A DNA stretch of 64,000 bases from Flavobacterium antarcticum DSM 19726. GTDB taxonomy: Bacteria; Bacteroidota; Bacteroidia; Flavobacteriales; Flavobacteriaceae. The stretch spans positions 62,001 through 126,000 of the forward strand of contig NZ_ATTM01000001.1 of the NCBI RefSeq assembly GCF_000419685.1. The letters run 5' to 3'. The first letter of the stretch is position 1; each line of letters opens with the position of its first letter. Made by a program: the position numbers and the translations under genes. Under the pieces are notes generated by a model. That model saw only the letters and a list, made by a program, of their open reading frames with translations. It was not told the origin of the DNA and ran no database searches. Below, in pieces: positions 54,837 to 63,411 of the stretch.

Positions 54837-56273
54837 TTATCGATTTATTTGTAATAAAATTGTTTCTAAAGAAGGAGTAATCAAATCAGTCAATGGTTTT
54901 GGATAGAATCCGAAAAACATAATTAGACCTATAATTGATACCAATACTAATCCTTCGCTAAAAGTCACGTCTTTGAAAATTTTAGTATTTGTTTCACCTA
55001 ACATAGAATGTTGGTACAATTTCAACATATAGTAAGCGCCTAAAATAATAGTCATTCCACCAATGATTGCAAACCACATATCCACTTGGAACAAACCGTA
55101 CAATACTGTGAATTCTCCAATAAAGTTGAAAGTTGATGGAAGTGAGATGGAAGCAAAAACTAAAATCATGAACATCGACGCGAATGCCGGTGCTTGAATT
55201 CTAATTCCACCCATCTCCGAAATTATTCTTGTGTCTAATCTTCTGTAGATGATTTCAGCAGCAAAGAATAAACCTACTACTACAAACCCGTGTGCCATCA
55301 TTTGCAAAACTGCTCCACGAAATCCATCAAGATTCAATGCATACGTTCCCGCTGCAATTAATCCAACGTGTGCCAATGAAGAATAAGCCAATAATTTCTT
55401 GATGTCTTTTTGGCGCAAAGCCACAATTGAACCGTAAATAACACCTGCAATTCCTAATCCGATGAATATGTTCATGTATTCTTTCGCAGCCATTGGAGCG
55501 ATTGGCAATTGCCAACGAATTACACTGTACAATCCCATTTTTAACATTATACCTGATAAAAGCATGGTTCCAACAGTTGGTGCTTTTTGGTATACGTTCG
55601 CTTGCCAAGTATGGAAAGGTATCAATGGAATTTTCACTGCATAAGCAAAGAAGAATGCCAAGAAAATCCATAATTGTTCGTCTGCAGAAAGGTCTAAATT
55701 ATATAAAGCTTCAAGTTGGAAACTTCCCGCTTTACCATAAAGATAAATGAAAGCTGTTAACATGAACAATGAACCTGCTAATGTATAAATGAAGAATTTT
55801 ACAACAGCTTTTTTGCGTTCTTCTGCGTCTCCGTTACCCCAAATTAAAGCGATAAAGTAAATTGGAATCAAAGCCAATTCCCAGAAGATGTAATATAAAA
55901 GTCCATCTGAAGCCAAGAATGTTCCTGCCATAGCAAACGACATGAATAGAATTAAAGCGTAGAAATTTTTAGCATTTTTAACTTCATTTCCAAAAGAGGA
56001 AAGAATAATGATTGGTGTCAAAATTCCGTTTAACAACAACATTGCAAAAGCTAAACCGTCTGCTTTTAATGAAAAAGAAATAACAGGTTTTGTAATCCAA
56101 GCCATCGTAACGTCAAGATTTTGTCCTGCATTAAAAAGGCTTAATAAGTAAAGTGTAAACCCTAAAGAAACCAATCCGAAGAACAAAGCGACTTTTGAAG
56201 CCATTTTGTCTCCCGCTAAAAAGGTAACTAAAGCGCCAACTAAAAGTATAATTAATAAGAAAGATATATCCAT
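54837..56273 (-). CDS. nuoM: NADH-quinone oxidoreductase subunit M
   Basis: 478 residues, antiporter-like membrane subunit of complex I. It shows FWELALIPIYFIALIWG with the proton-path Glu, VKIPLIPFHTWQANVYQKAP, and KDIKKLLAYSSLAHVGLI. It lies 13 bases after nuoL and 15 before nuoN. Confidence 0.97.
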   Translation of the reverse strand: MDISFLLIILLVGALVTFLAGDKMASKVALFFGLVSLGFTLYLLSLFNAGQNLDVTMAWITKPVISFSLKADGLAFAMLLLNGILTPIIILSSFGNEVKNAKNFYALILFMSFAMAGTFLASDGLLYYIFWELALIPIYFIALIWGNGDAEERKKAVVKFFIYTLAGSLFMLTAFIYLYGKAGSFQLEALYNLDLSADEQLWIFLAFFFAYAVKIPLIPFHTWQANVYQKAPTVGTMLLSGIMLKMGLYSVIRWQLPIAPMAAKEYMNIFIGLGIAGVIYGSIVALRQKDIKKLLAYSSLAHVGLIAAGTYALNLDGFRGAVLQMMAHGFVVVGLFFAAEIIYRRLDTRIISEMGGIRIQAPAFASMFMILVFASISLPSTFNFIGEFTVLYGLFQVDMWFAIIGGMTIILGAYYMLKLYQHSMLGETNTKIFKDVTFSEGLVLVSIIGLIMFFGFYPKPLTDLITPSLETILLQINR

Positions 56274-56286
56274 TATTCGAAAATTA

Positions 56287-58167
56287 TTAAACTATAAATA
56301 AGTAGGTGATGATTGCACAAAATCCAATGACAAACATAAATAAGTAGAAACCGATACTTCCATTTTGTAATTTCTTACCTTGAAAGCTCAACTCGTTTGC
56401 TGCTTTTCCAAAACCAAATACAAAAGCAGATAAACCCACTTCTACGTAATCTCTGAAGAAATTGGACCATCCATTAATTGAATTGACAATTACTTTATCA
56501 TAAATTTCATCAACATAATACTTATTATACAATACTTTACTCATTCCAGTAAACGTTGCATCTGCTCCAGGAACTTGATTTTGTTTGATGTATTTTGCAT
56601 AAGCAAAACCAATACCTACCAAAGCACCAACAGTTGCAATTGCCATCAAGATATACTCGGTTTGACCTAAAGCGTGAGCGATGTGTTCTTTGTTTGGGAA
56701 AAATGGAGCTAAATAATGATTCAACCAAGAATTTCCAGGCAAACTAATCAATCCACCAACTGTAGCAAGAATTGCTAAAATAATTAAAGGAAAAGTAATT
56801 AAAGCCGGACTTTCATGTAAGTATTTTTTCTGCTCTTCTGTTCCTCTGAAATCATTGAAGAAAGTCAAGAACATTAAACGGAACATATAGAATGCTGTAA
56901 ATATAGACGCTAATGAACCAATAACCCATAAAACAGGATTACCGTGAAATGCAGTCATTAAAATTTCATCTTTTGACCAGAAACCTGCTAATGGAAAAAT
57001 TCCTGAAATCGCTAAACTTGATAACAACATTGTGATAAATGTAATTGGCATTGCTTTACGCAAACCACCCATTTTACGCATATCTTGTTCGTTATGCAAA
57101 GCGTGAATTACTGAACCTGAACCCAAGAACAAACAAGCTTTAAAGAAAGCGTGTGTGATTACGTGGAAAACAGCTACTTCATAAGCACCCATTCCTAAAG
57201 CTAAAAACATCAATCCCAACTGCGAAACAGTAGAGTAGGCAAGGACTTTTTTAATATCAGTTTGCACTAAAGCAATTGTCGCAGCAACTAAAGAAGTAAT
57301 TGCACCAATAACCGCAATCGCCTCTTGAACTAAAGGAGCTAAATCAAACAAGAAATACAAACGTGTAATCATAAAAATACCAGCTGTTACCATTGTTGCC
57401 GCGTGAATTAACGCAGAAACCGGAGTTGGTCCCGCCATTGCATCAGGCAACCAAGTATATAATGGAATTTGTGCTGATTTTCCAGCTGCTCCAATAAATA
57501 AAGCAATTGCTGCAATCGTAATCCACATTTCATTATTCATTGTTCCTTCTAAAACGATTGTTTTCAATTCAGCAAAATCAATGGTTTTGAATACAAATCC
57601 AACTATGAAAATTCCAACAAGCAAACCTAAATCACCAATACGGTTCATGATAAACGCTTTCTTCGCTGCATCATTGAAATCTTGGTTTTTATACCAGAAT
57701 CCAATTAATAAGTACGAACAAAGTCCAACGCCTTCCCAACCAATAAACATGATAAGTAAGTTACTTCCTATAACTAGTGAAATCATAAAGAACACAAACA
57801 AGTTCAAATAAGCAAAGAACTTATGCATATTCTCGTCGTCGTGCATATAACTAATCGAATACAAGTGAATCAAAGCACCAATTCCTGTTACAAACATCAG
57901 CCATAACAATGATAAATGATCTAACAAAAATCCAAAGTCCACTTTGAAATTACTAATCGCAATCCAGTCAAATAATTTAACCTGAATTGCTTGATTCGTT
58001 TCTGTAATATTTAAAAAGAAATAAAGTGTTACCGCAAAAGAAACGATAACCGTAAGGGTTCCTATTGCTCCTGAAAGTGTTTTACCCAATTGTTTTCCGA
58101 AGAAAATATTAAGTAAAAACCCAAAAAGAGGTGCTAATATTAAAACTAAAGCTAAAGTAGTATCCAT
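56287..58167 (-). CDS. nuoL: NADH-quinone oxidoreductase subunit L
   Basis: 626 residues, the distal antiporter-like pump subunit with the long lateral helix at its C terminus. Markers: FIGWEGVGLCSYLLIGFWYK, KSAQIPLYTWLPDAMAGPTP (part), LIHAATMVTAGIFMI and TDIKKVLAYSTVSQLGLMF. Six bases separate it from nuoK. Confidence 0.97.
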   Translation of the reverse strand: MDTTLALVLILAPLFGFLLNIFFGKQLGKTLSGAIGTLTVIVSFAVTLYFFLNITETNQAIQVKLFDWIAISNFKVDFGFLLDHLSLLWLMFVTGIGALIHLYSISYMHDDENMHKFFAYLNLFVFFMISLVIGSNLLIMFIGWEGVGLCSYLLIGFWYKNQDFNDAAKKAFIMNRIGDLGLLVGIFIVGFVFKTIDFAELKTIVLEGTMNNEMWITIAAIALFIGAAGKSAQIPLYTWLPDAMAGPTPVSALIHAATMVTAGIFMITRLYFLFDLAPLVQEAIAVIGAITSLVAATIALVQTDIKKVLAYSTVSQLGLMFLALGMGAYEVAVFHVITHAFFKACLFLGSGSVIHALHNEQDMRKMGGLRKAMPITFITMLLSSLAISGIFPLAGFWSKDEILMTAFHGNPVLWVIGSLASIFTAFYMFRLMFLTFFNDFRGTEEQKKYLHESPALITFPLIILAILATVGGLISLPGNSWLNHYLAPFFPNKEHIAHALGQTEYILMAIATVGALVGIGFAYAKYIKQNQVPGADATFTGMSKVLYNKYYVDEIYDKVIVNSINGWSNFFRDYVEVGLSAFVFGFGKAANELSFQGKKLQNGSIGFYLFMFVIGFCAIITYLFIV

Positions 58168-58173
58168 TGAAAA

Positions 58174-58494
58174 TTATCCTTTTAAGTTTTTTAAATTAGC
58201 CACATCAATCGAACCGATATTTCGGAAAACAGCCACTAAAATCGCTAATCCTACCGCAACTTCTGCTGCTGCAACTGCCATCGAAAAGAAAACGAACACT
58301 TGTCCGTTCGCATCTTGGTGATAAGTTGAAAAAGCAACAAACAATAAATTCACGGCATTCAACATGATTTCTATTGACATAAAAACGATGATGGCATTTC
58401 GTCTATACAACACTCCAAATACTCCAATAGAAAAAAGGATTACTGAAAGGAAAATATAATTTTCTATACCAATTTGGTTTAAAACATTATCCAT
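58174..58494 (-). CDS. nuoK: NADH-quinone oxidoreductase subunit K
   Basis: 106 residues with three membrane helices. Conserved Glu residues lie in [19 protein letters not shown] and [14 protein letters not shown], which belong to the membrane proton path. It starts two bases after the nuoJ stop. Confidence 0.97.
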   Translation of the reverse strand: MDNVLNQIGIENYIFLSVILFSIGVFGVLYRRNAIIVFMSIEIMLNAVNLLFVAFSTYHQDANGQVFVFFSMAVAAAEVAVGLAILVAVFRNIGSIDVANLKNLKG

Positions 58495-58496
58495 AA

Positions 58497-59018
58497 TTAT
58501 TTAGCTGAATTTTCTTTTTTAGACAATAAGACCGCACCAATCATTGCTACAAGTAACAATACCGAAGCAAATTCGAAAGCAACCATAAAACCATTTTCAT
58601 GGTCTAATAATACTTTACCCAATACTTTTATAGATTGATAATCTTCTCCTGTTGTATCGTATTCGCCTACAATTGGTTTTGTTTGCAAGAAAATAGTAAT
58701 CAAAACCGAAACCGTTATAAAAAAAGAAACCACCGCTCCTAAACGTGTAATTCTCGGTTTGTGCACTTCGTCTTCTTTGTTCAAATTCATCAACATTAAA
58801 GTAAACAACATCAAAATCATAATCGCTCCCGAATATACAATGATGTGTACGAATGCTAAAAACTGTGCGTTAAATAATAAGTAATGACCAGCAATTGAGA
58901 AAAAACAAATCACCAAGTAAATCGCACTATGAATTGGATTTCTGCTAAAAACAGTCATAAAAGCAGAAGACAAAGTCACTGCTGATAATATAATAAAAAT
59001 TAAAAGTACTGATGACAT
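58497..59018 (-). CDS. nuoJ: NADH-quinone oxidoreductase subunit J
   Basis: 173 residues with five membrane helices. [21 protein letters not shown] is the conserved third helix (part quoted), and [19 protein letters not shown] ends the protein. Its start overlaps the nuoI stop by one base (TAATG). Confidence 0.95.
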   Translation of the reverse strand: MSSVLLIFIILSAVTLSSAFMTVFSRNPIHSAIYLVICFFSIAGHYLLFNAQFLAFVHIIVYSGAIMILMLFTLMLMNLNKEDEVHKPRITRLGAVVSFFITVSVLITIFLQTKPIVGEYDTTGEDYQSIKVLGKVLLDHENGFMVAFEFASVLLLVAMIGAVLLSKKENSAK

Positions 59019-59563
59019 TAGTTTGCGTTTTTTAATTTACCATTTGCAATAGCAGCTTCAAGCGGCATTACCAACTTATCTTTTCCGTAAATAAATTCCT
59101 CTCTGTCGTAACTTGCAGGAACTAAAACTTTCGATTTTGTCAAGTAAATAGCTTCCTTCGGACATGCTTCTTCACACAATCCACAGAAAATACAACGCAA
59201 CATATTGATTTCATAAATCGAAGCATATTTTTCCTCACGGTATAAATGCAATTCGTCTTTTGTACGTTCTTCCGCCTTCATCGTAATTGCTTCTGCAGGA
59301 CAAGATAAAGCACACAATCCACAAGCCGTACAACGTTCGCGACCTTCATCATCACGCATCAACATGTGTTGACCACGATAAACGTCACTTCGCGAGCGAA
59401 CTTCTTCCGGATACTTAATCGTAACTTTTCTAGTAAATAAATGGCTAATCGTAATGACCAAACCTTTAATAATTGCCACAAGGTACAAGCTCTCCCAAAA
59501 AGTCATCTTTTTGTTCGAAACCTCTTTTTTGCTTCCCGACAATGATATCGTTTCTATTGACAT
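59018..59563 (-). CDS. nuoI: NADH-quinone oxidoreductase subunit I
   Basis: 181 residues carrying two 4Fe-4S clusters (N6a, N6b): CTACGLCALSCPAEAI and CIFCGLCEEACPKEAI. It links the peripheral arm to the quinone site. Between it and nuoH is a 207-base gap with a palindromic repeat, the only loose joint in the operon. Confidence 0.97.
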   Translation of the reverse strand: MSIETISLSGSKKEVSNKKMTFWESLYLVAIIKGLVITISHLFTRKVTIKYPEEVRSRSDVYRGQHMLMRDDEGRERCTACGLCALSCPAEAITMKAEERTKDELHLYREEKYASIYEINMLRCIFCGLCEEACPKEAIYLTKSKVLVPASYDREEFIYGKDKLVMPLEAAIANGKLKNAN

Positions 59564-59589
59564 ATCGTAATTAATTTCTTTTTTTATAA

Positions 59590-59710
59590 GGAGCGAATCG
59601 TCCTCTTGTATTTGGTTTCCCTATTCCCGCTTTCCGCTTCAATCTTTATTTTTTTAAAGAAAAAAAATAAAGGATTTCTCACTTCAATCGGGGCTATACA
59701 AGTTTCTATT
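59590..59710. repeat. GGAGCGAATCG...CAATCGGGGCTATA repeat, copy 2
   Basis: Shares the ordered blocks GGAGCGAATCGT, TTCCCGCTTTCCG, TTCAATCGGGGCTATA and AAGTTTCTAT with 41828-41930. The middle holds a palindrome (TCTTTATTTTTTT / AAAAAAATAAAGGA). It sits between nuoI and nuoH, inside the operon. The stem could act as a partial terminator or processing site. Confidence 0.75.
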
Positions 59711-59770
59711 CGCTTGTTTATTTTCTTTTGGATTTTCCGAGGCAGTCACAATTTGTGACCAGTTCAAAAA

Positions 59771-60811
59771 TTAAATCTTACCGTCAAACAATAAAATCAC
59801 AATTCCAGTAATCACAATATTTGCAATAGCAATTGGAATTAGCATTTGCCATCCCAAACGCATCAATTGGTCATATCTAAATCTTGGAATCGTCCATCTA
59901 ACCCACATAAAGAAGAAGATAAAGAAACAGATTTTACCAAACAATACAAATATTCCAATCACGTTCGCAATATTTACACCCCAGTTTTCAACAGCCCAAC
60001 TCATTCCAGGATAATTGTAAGCTCCTAAATAAAGTACCGCTAAAATTGTAGATGAAATAAACATCGCGGCATATTCAGCAAACAAATAGAAACCCATTCG
60101 CATAGAAGAATATTCCGTATGATAACCTCCAATTAATTCCGCTTCACATTCCGCTAAATCAAATGGCGTACGATTCGTTTCTGCAAAAGAACAAATCAAG
60201 AAGATAATAAATCCAACCGGTTGGTAGAAAATATTCCAATTCATTCCGGCTTGTTGTTCAGCAATTTCTTTTAAACTCAATGTTCCCGTCATCATAATCA
60301 GAGCGATAATCGACAATCCCATTGCAACTTCGTAAGAAATCATTTGGGAAGCAGCTCTCATCGCACTCATTAACGAGAATTTATTGTTAGAAGCCCAACC
60401 ACCAATCATGATTCCGTAAACTCCAACAGATAAAACTCCGAATACATATAATAACGCAACATCAATATCCGTCGCTTGCAAAACAATATCACGACCAAAT
60501 AAATGCAATTTATCACCCCACGGAATTACAGCACTCGTCATTAATGATACAGACATTGCAACTGCAGGTCCTACAACGAATAAAAATTTGTTAGGCGTAT
60601 CCGGTAAAAATTCTTCTTTCGAAAATAATTTTAATCCATCAGCAAGTGGTTGTAAAATTCCACCTTTTCCGGCTCTATTTGGACCAATTCGGTCTTGAAG
60701 CCAGGCGGCAACTTTTCGTTCTGCCAAAGTAGAATACATCGCCATCAACATCGTAATTGCAAAGATGATGGTAATGAAAATCCCTTTTTCTATGATAAGT
60801 GTACTGTCCAT
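59771..60811 (-). CDS. nuoH: NADH-quinone oxidoreductase subunit H
   Basis: 346 residues, about eight membrane helices, forming much of the quinone chamber. Markers: ERKVAAWLQDRIGPNRAG, ADGLKLFSKEEFLP, and ETNRTPFDLAECEAELIGGY (quoted to 20). It follows nuoG by five bases. Confidence 0.97.
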   Translation of the reverse strand: MDSTLIIEKGIFITIIFAITMLMAMYSTLAERKVAAWLQDRIGPNRAGKGGILQPLADGLKLFSKEEFLPDTPNKFLFVVGPAVAMSVSLMTSAVIPWGDKLHLFGRDIVLQATDIDVALLYVFGVLSVGVYGIMIGGWASNNKFSLMSAMRAASQMISYEVAMGLSIIALIMMTGTLSLKEIAEQQAGMNWNIFYQPVGFIIFLICSFAETNRTPFDLAECEAELIGGYHTEYSSMRMGFYLFAEYAAMFISSTILAVLYLGAYNYPGMSWAVENWGVNIANVIGIFVLFGKICFFIFFFMWVRWTIPRFRYDQLMRLGWQMLIPIAIANIVITGIVILLFDGKI

Positions 60812-60816
60812 TTAAA

Positions 60817-61866
60817 TTAAATATTACCTTCTTTAAAAACTACTTTTTCTTCAGCTCTGAATGGAACTTCTGGCATACTGATTTTAACGCGGTCTTGTTC
60901 ACGACCTTTCAAAATTCCTTCTTCTGTTTCAATAACTACAGTGTCTAATTCACGAGTATAATTATTTTGATTGATAACAGAGAATTTTTCAAATTTACGA
61001 GGACCTTCAATAACCCAATCCTTCACGTCTTTCTTGTCAAAACGACACGTGTTACAAATGAAATTATCTACTTCATGAAACTCATCTTTACGACCTGTAA
61101 CTCGTTGAATTTCATTTCCAAACATCCAAACTGTTGTTTTTCCACAACATCCTGGCGTTGTACATTCTCTATGTGCGTCAAAAGGTTTGTTAAACCAAAC
61201 TCTTGATTTGAATCGGAATGTCTTGTCAGTTAAAGCACCAACTGGACAAACGTCAATCATATTTCCTGAAAACTCGTTTGTAATCGCTTTTGAAATGCAA
61301 GTAGAAATATTAGAATGGTCACCTCTGTCCATTACTCCGTGAACTCTGTCATCGGTTAATTGGTCAGCAACCATCACACATCGGTAGCATAAAATGCAAC
61401 GGTTCATGTGCAATTGAATATTTGGACCGATATCTTCCGGCTCAAAAGTTCGTTTCTTTTCAATAAAACGCGTTTGCGATTTTCCGTGTTTGAAACTTAA
61501 ATTCTGCAAATCACATTCTCCCGCTTGGTCACAAACTGGACAATCTAATGGGTGATTTATCAAAAGGAATTCAGTCACCGATTTTCTTGCATCTTGAACA
61601 CGTTCAGAAGCAGTACTGTTGATTTCCATTCCATCTTGACAACCTGTTACACAAGAAGCCATTAATTTTGGCATCGGTCTTGGGTCAGCTTCACTACCTT
61701 TTGCAACTTCCACTAAACAACAACGGCATTTTCCACCGCTTCCTTTTAGTTTTGTATAATAGCACATGGCTGGCGGAACAGATTCTCCACCAATCATTCG
61801 AGCAGCTTGTAGGATTGTTGTTCCTGGTTCTACTTCTATACTTTGACCGTCTATTGTTACTTTCAT
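60817..61866 (-). CDS. nuoG: NADH-quinone oxidoreductase subunit G, short form
   Basis: 349 residues with the N-terminal iron-sulphur part only. There is the 2Fe-2S set (MCYYTKLKGSGGKCRCCLVEV, part), HPLDCPVCDQAGECDLQ with the His-Cys ligand set, and CILCYRCVMVADQLT with VCPVGAL for 4Fe-4S N5. Extra pairs CTTPGCC and CNTC follow. The large molybdopterin-like domain of E. coli NuoG (about 900 residues) is absent; short NuoG is usual in flavobacteria. It should begin right after nuoF, but here two unrelated genes separate them. Confidence 0.93.
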   Translation of the reverse strand: MKVTIDGQSIEVEPGTTILQAARMIGGESVPPAMCYYTKLKGSGGKCRCCLVEVAKGSEADPRPMPKLMASCVTGCQDGMEINSTASERVQDARKSVTEFLLINHPLDCPVCDQAGECDLQNLSFKHGKSQTRFIEKKRTFEPEDIGPNIQLHMNRCILCYRCVMVADQLTDDRVHGVMDRGDHSNISTCISKAITNEFSGNMIDVCPVGALTDKTFRFKSRVWFNKPFDAHRECTTPGCCGKTTVWMFGNEIQRVTGRKDEFHEVDNFICNTCRFDKKDVKDWVIEGPRKFEKFSVINQNNYTRELDTVVIETEEGILKGREQDRVKISMPEVPFRAEEKVVFKEGNI

Positions 61867-61872
61867 TCTTAC

Positions 61873-62403
61873 TTATAAATTTTGAAATTCTTCAATACTA
61901 AATTGATATTTCTTCTCTATTAAATATTCTAACTGCTTCTTTAATTTCGAAATGTGATTATCGTCTGTTTGGAAACTTCCAAAAACAAAATTCATCAGAT
62001 TTTTAAATCTTTCGTCATTCTCGGGTTTTAATGATTTCGACTTTTTCATAAAGTCGACAAAATTAATAAATTCAAATTCTTCAACAGAACTATTTCTAAT
62101 TTTTAAAAATTCATTTACCCAATGTTCAAACTGTCTTGGACCTATTAATATCAAAAATTGACATTTGTCAGAATGTTTGAAAATTTCTGAATTATTATCT
62201 TGATAAATTTTAAAGAAACTTGGTGGAATCTTTTTATTTTTATCCACATCAACAATTCCGACGCTAAAACTATCTTTACTTCTAATGTTGACTCCGTCAA
62301 TTACGGCGTCATCACCACTTTCTTTTCTTATTAAACTTTTATCGTTTACTAATCTTCCAAAGAAATACATATCTGCCCAACATTCGACGCCAATTAATTT
62401 CAT
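61873..62403 (-). CDS. 176-aa protein with TOPRIM-like E...DxD pattern, partner of the AAA15 ATPase
   Basis: No named family recognised with certainty. Residues 3-14 (LIGVECWADMYF) place Glu7 and Asp11 as in TOPRIM motif I, although the usual Gly after Glu is Cys. Residues 48-56 (VGIVDVDKN) give the DxD motif (Asp52, Asp54). After that, FLILIGPRQFEHWV contains Glu93. The C-terminal half is Lys/Glu-rich and helical. The size suits a minimal DUF4435/OLD-type TOPRIM effector. It starts nine bases after the ATPase gene and stops six bases before nuoG. It is most likely the nuclease-like half of a two-gene defence module; that is inference from pattern and pairing. Confidence 0.55.
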   Translation of the reverse strand: MKLIGVECWADMYFFGRLVNDKSLIRKESGDDAVIDGVNIRSKDSFSVGIVDVDKNKKIPPSFFKIYQDNNSEIFKHSDKCQFLILIGPRQFEHWVNEFLKIRNSSVEEFEFINFVDFMKKSKSLKPENDERFKNLMNFVFGSFQTDDNHISKLKKQLEYLIEKKYQFSIEEFQNL

Positions 62404-62412
62404 AATATAGAA

Positions 62413-63405
62413 TTAATTGGATTCCCAAAGACTCTCAAAATTGAAAAATATGTTCATTCCATATTCAAAAACGTCTTCATTTTTATTTTTGTCCAAAAGT
62501 TTTACTTTTGTTTCTCCATCTTCATTATTAACGAGGTAAATATTAGTATTTTCTTTGCTTTCTTCATCTCGCAAAAATTCTTTAACAATGAAATCACTAT
62601 GAGTAACTATGAAAAACTGATTATCTTTCTCGTCGTATTTGATACCATTTGTTAATTCTAAAATATAAGGTTCAAAACAATGGGCTTCAGGCTCTTCAAA
62701 CAACATAGCGGAATTTTCATTACTCATAATCGCTGATTTATAAAAAATCAATCTTTGTAAAGTATCAGCAATCATATTATAAGGTAGTTCGAAAACAGTT
62801 CCGTCTTCCAGATTTTTTTGAATTGCAATTTCATAATTTCCAGATTTAATGACACTCTTTAAACCATTATCTTTCAATGATTGAACTACTTCATTTCTTA
62901 ATTTCTGATTTTGCGAAATAACCTGACCGATATTTTCACCAAAAGGAAATTCTAAACTTAAATCGCCTGTTTTCTGGTTAACAATGTTTTTATAATCATA
63001 TTTTTTTATCATTGCTAAATCGGCATCAGTAACTAAATTGCTTGATTTGCCATCCTTCGAAATAAAATTATATCTTAACCCATCAATTTTAAAATAAGGT
63101 CCCTCTATGGAGTCTCTATTAAACGTAAAATTTAATTGTCCTCTTGTATTTATGTTTATTCTAATATTTTCTTTAACATTTCCATTAAAACATAATTGAT
63201 AGATATCATTGAATCTGACAAAATCACTTATTTTGCTTGAATATGGAGGATGATTAAGATATCCAAACAAACCCAAAGCTTCTAAAATATTACTTTTACC
63301 TGCATTTGGTTTACCAATAAACACATTTATCTTGTTACAATCATTTATTTCTAAATGTTTGATAGATTTAAAATTGCTAATTTCTATGTGTTTAATTTTT
63401 TCCAC
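62413..63405 (-). CDS. AAA15/OLD-like ABC-type ATPase inserted in the nuo operon
   Basis: 330 residues. The opening (KHIEISNFKSIKHLEI) is the classic AAA15/OLD/RecF-type start, with Walker A GKPNAGKS at 31-38. Walker B is MLFEEPEAH (234-242), the H-loop is IVTHSDF (266-272), and a degenerate signature lies near IADTLQRLI (212-220). Such stand-alone ATPases pair with TOPRIM or other effectors in anti-phage systems (OLD, PARIS, Gabija, retron-linked Septu types). The gene begins six bases after nuoF and is followed by the 176-aa gene, so both use the nuo promoter. Base composition is more AT-rich than in the nuo genes around it. Confidence 0.85.
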   Translation of the reverse strand: MEKIKHIEISNFKSIKHLEINDCNKINVFIGKPNAGKSNILEALGLFGYLNHPPYSSKISDFVRFNDIYQLCFNGNVKENIRININTRGQLNFTFNRDSIEGPYFKIDGLRYNFISKDGKSSNLVTDADLAMIKKYDYKNIVNQKTGDLSLEFPFGENIGQVISQNQKLRNEVVQSLKDNGLKSVIKSGNYEIAIQKNLEDGTVFELPYNMIADTLQRLIFYKSAIMSNENSAMLFEEPEAHCFEPYILELTNGIKYDEKDNQFFIVTHSDFIVKEFLRDEESKENTNIYLVNNEDGETKVKLLDKNKNEDVFEYGMNIFFNFESLWESN

Positions 63406-63411
63406 TTCTTT

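Noticed and set aside
60817..61866. Truncated nuoG as a mutation
   Set aside because: Short NuoG without the molybdopterin-like domain is usual in flavobacteria, and all iron-sulphur ligands are present.
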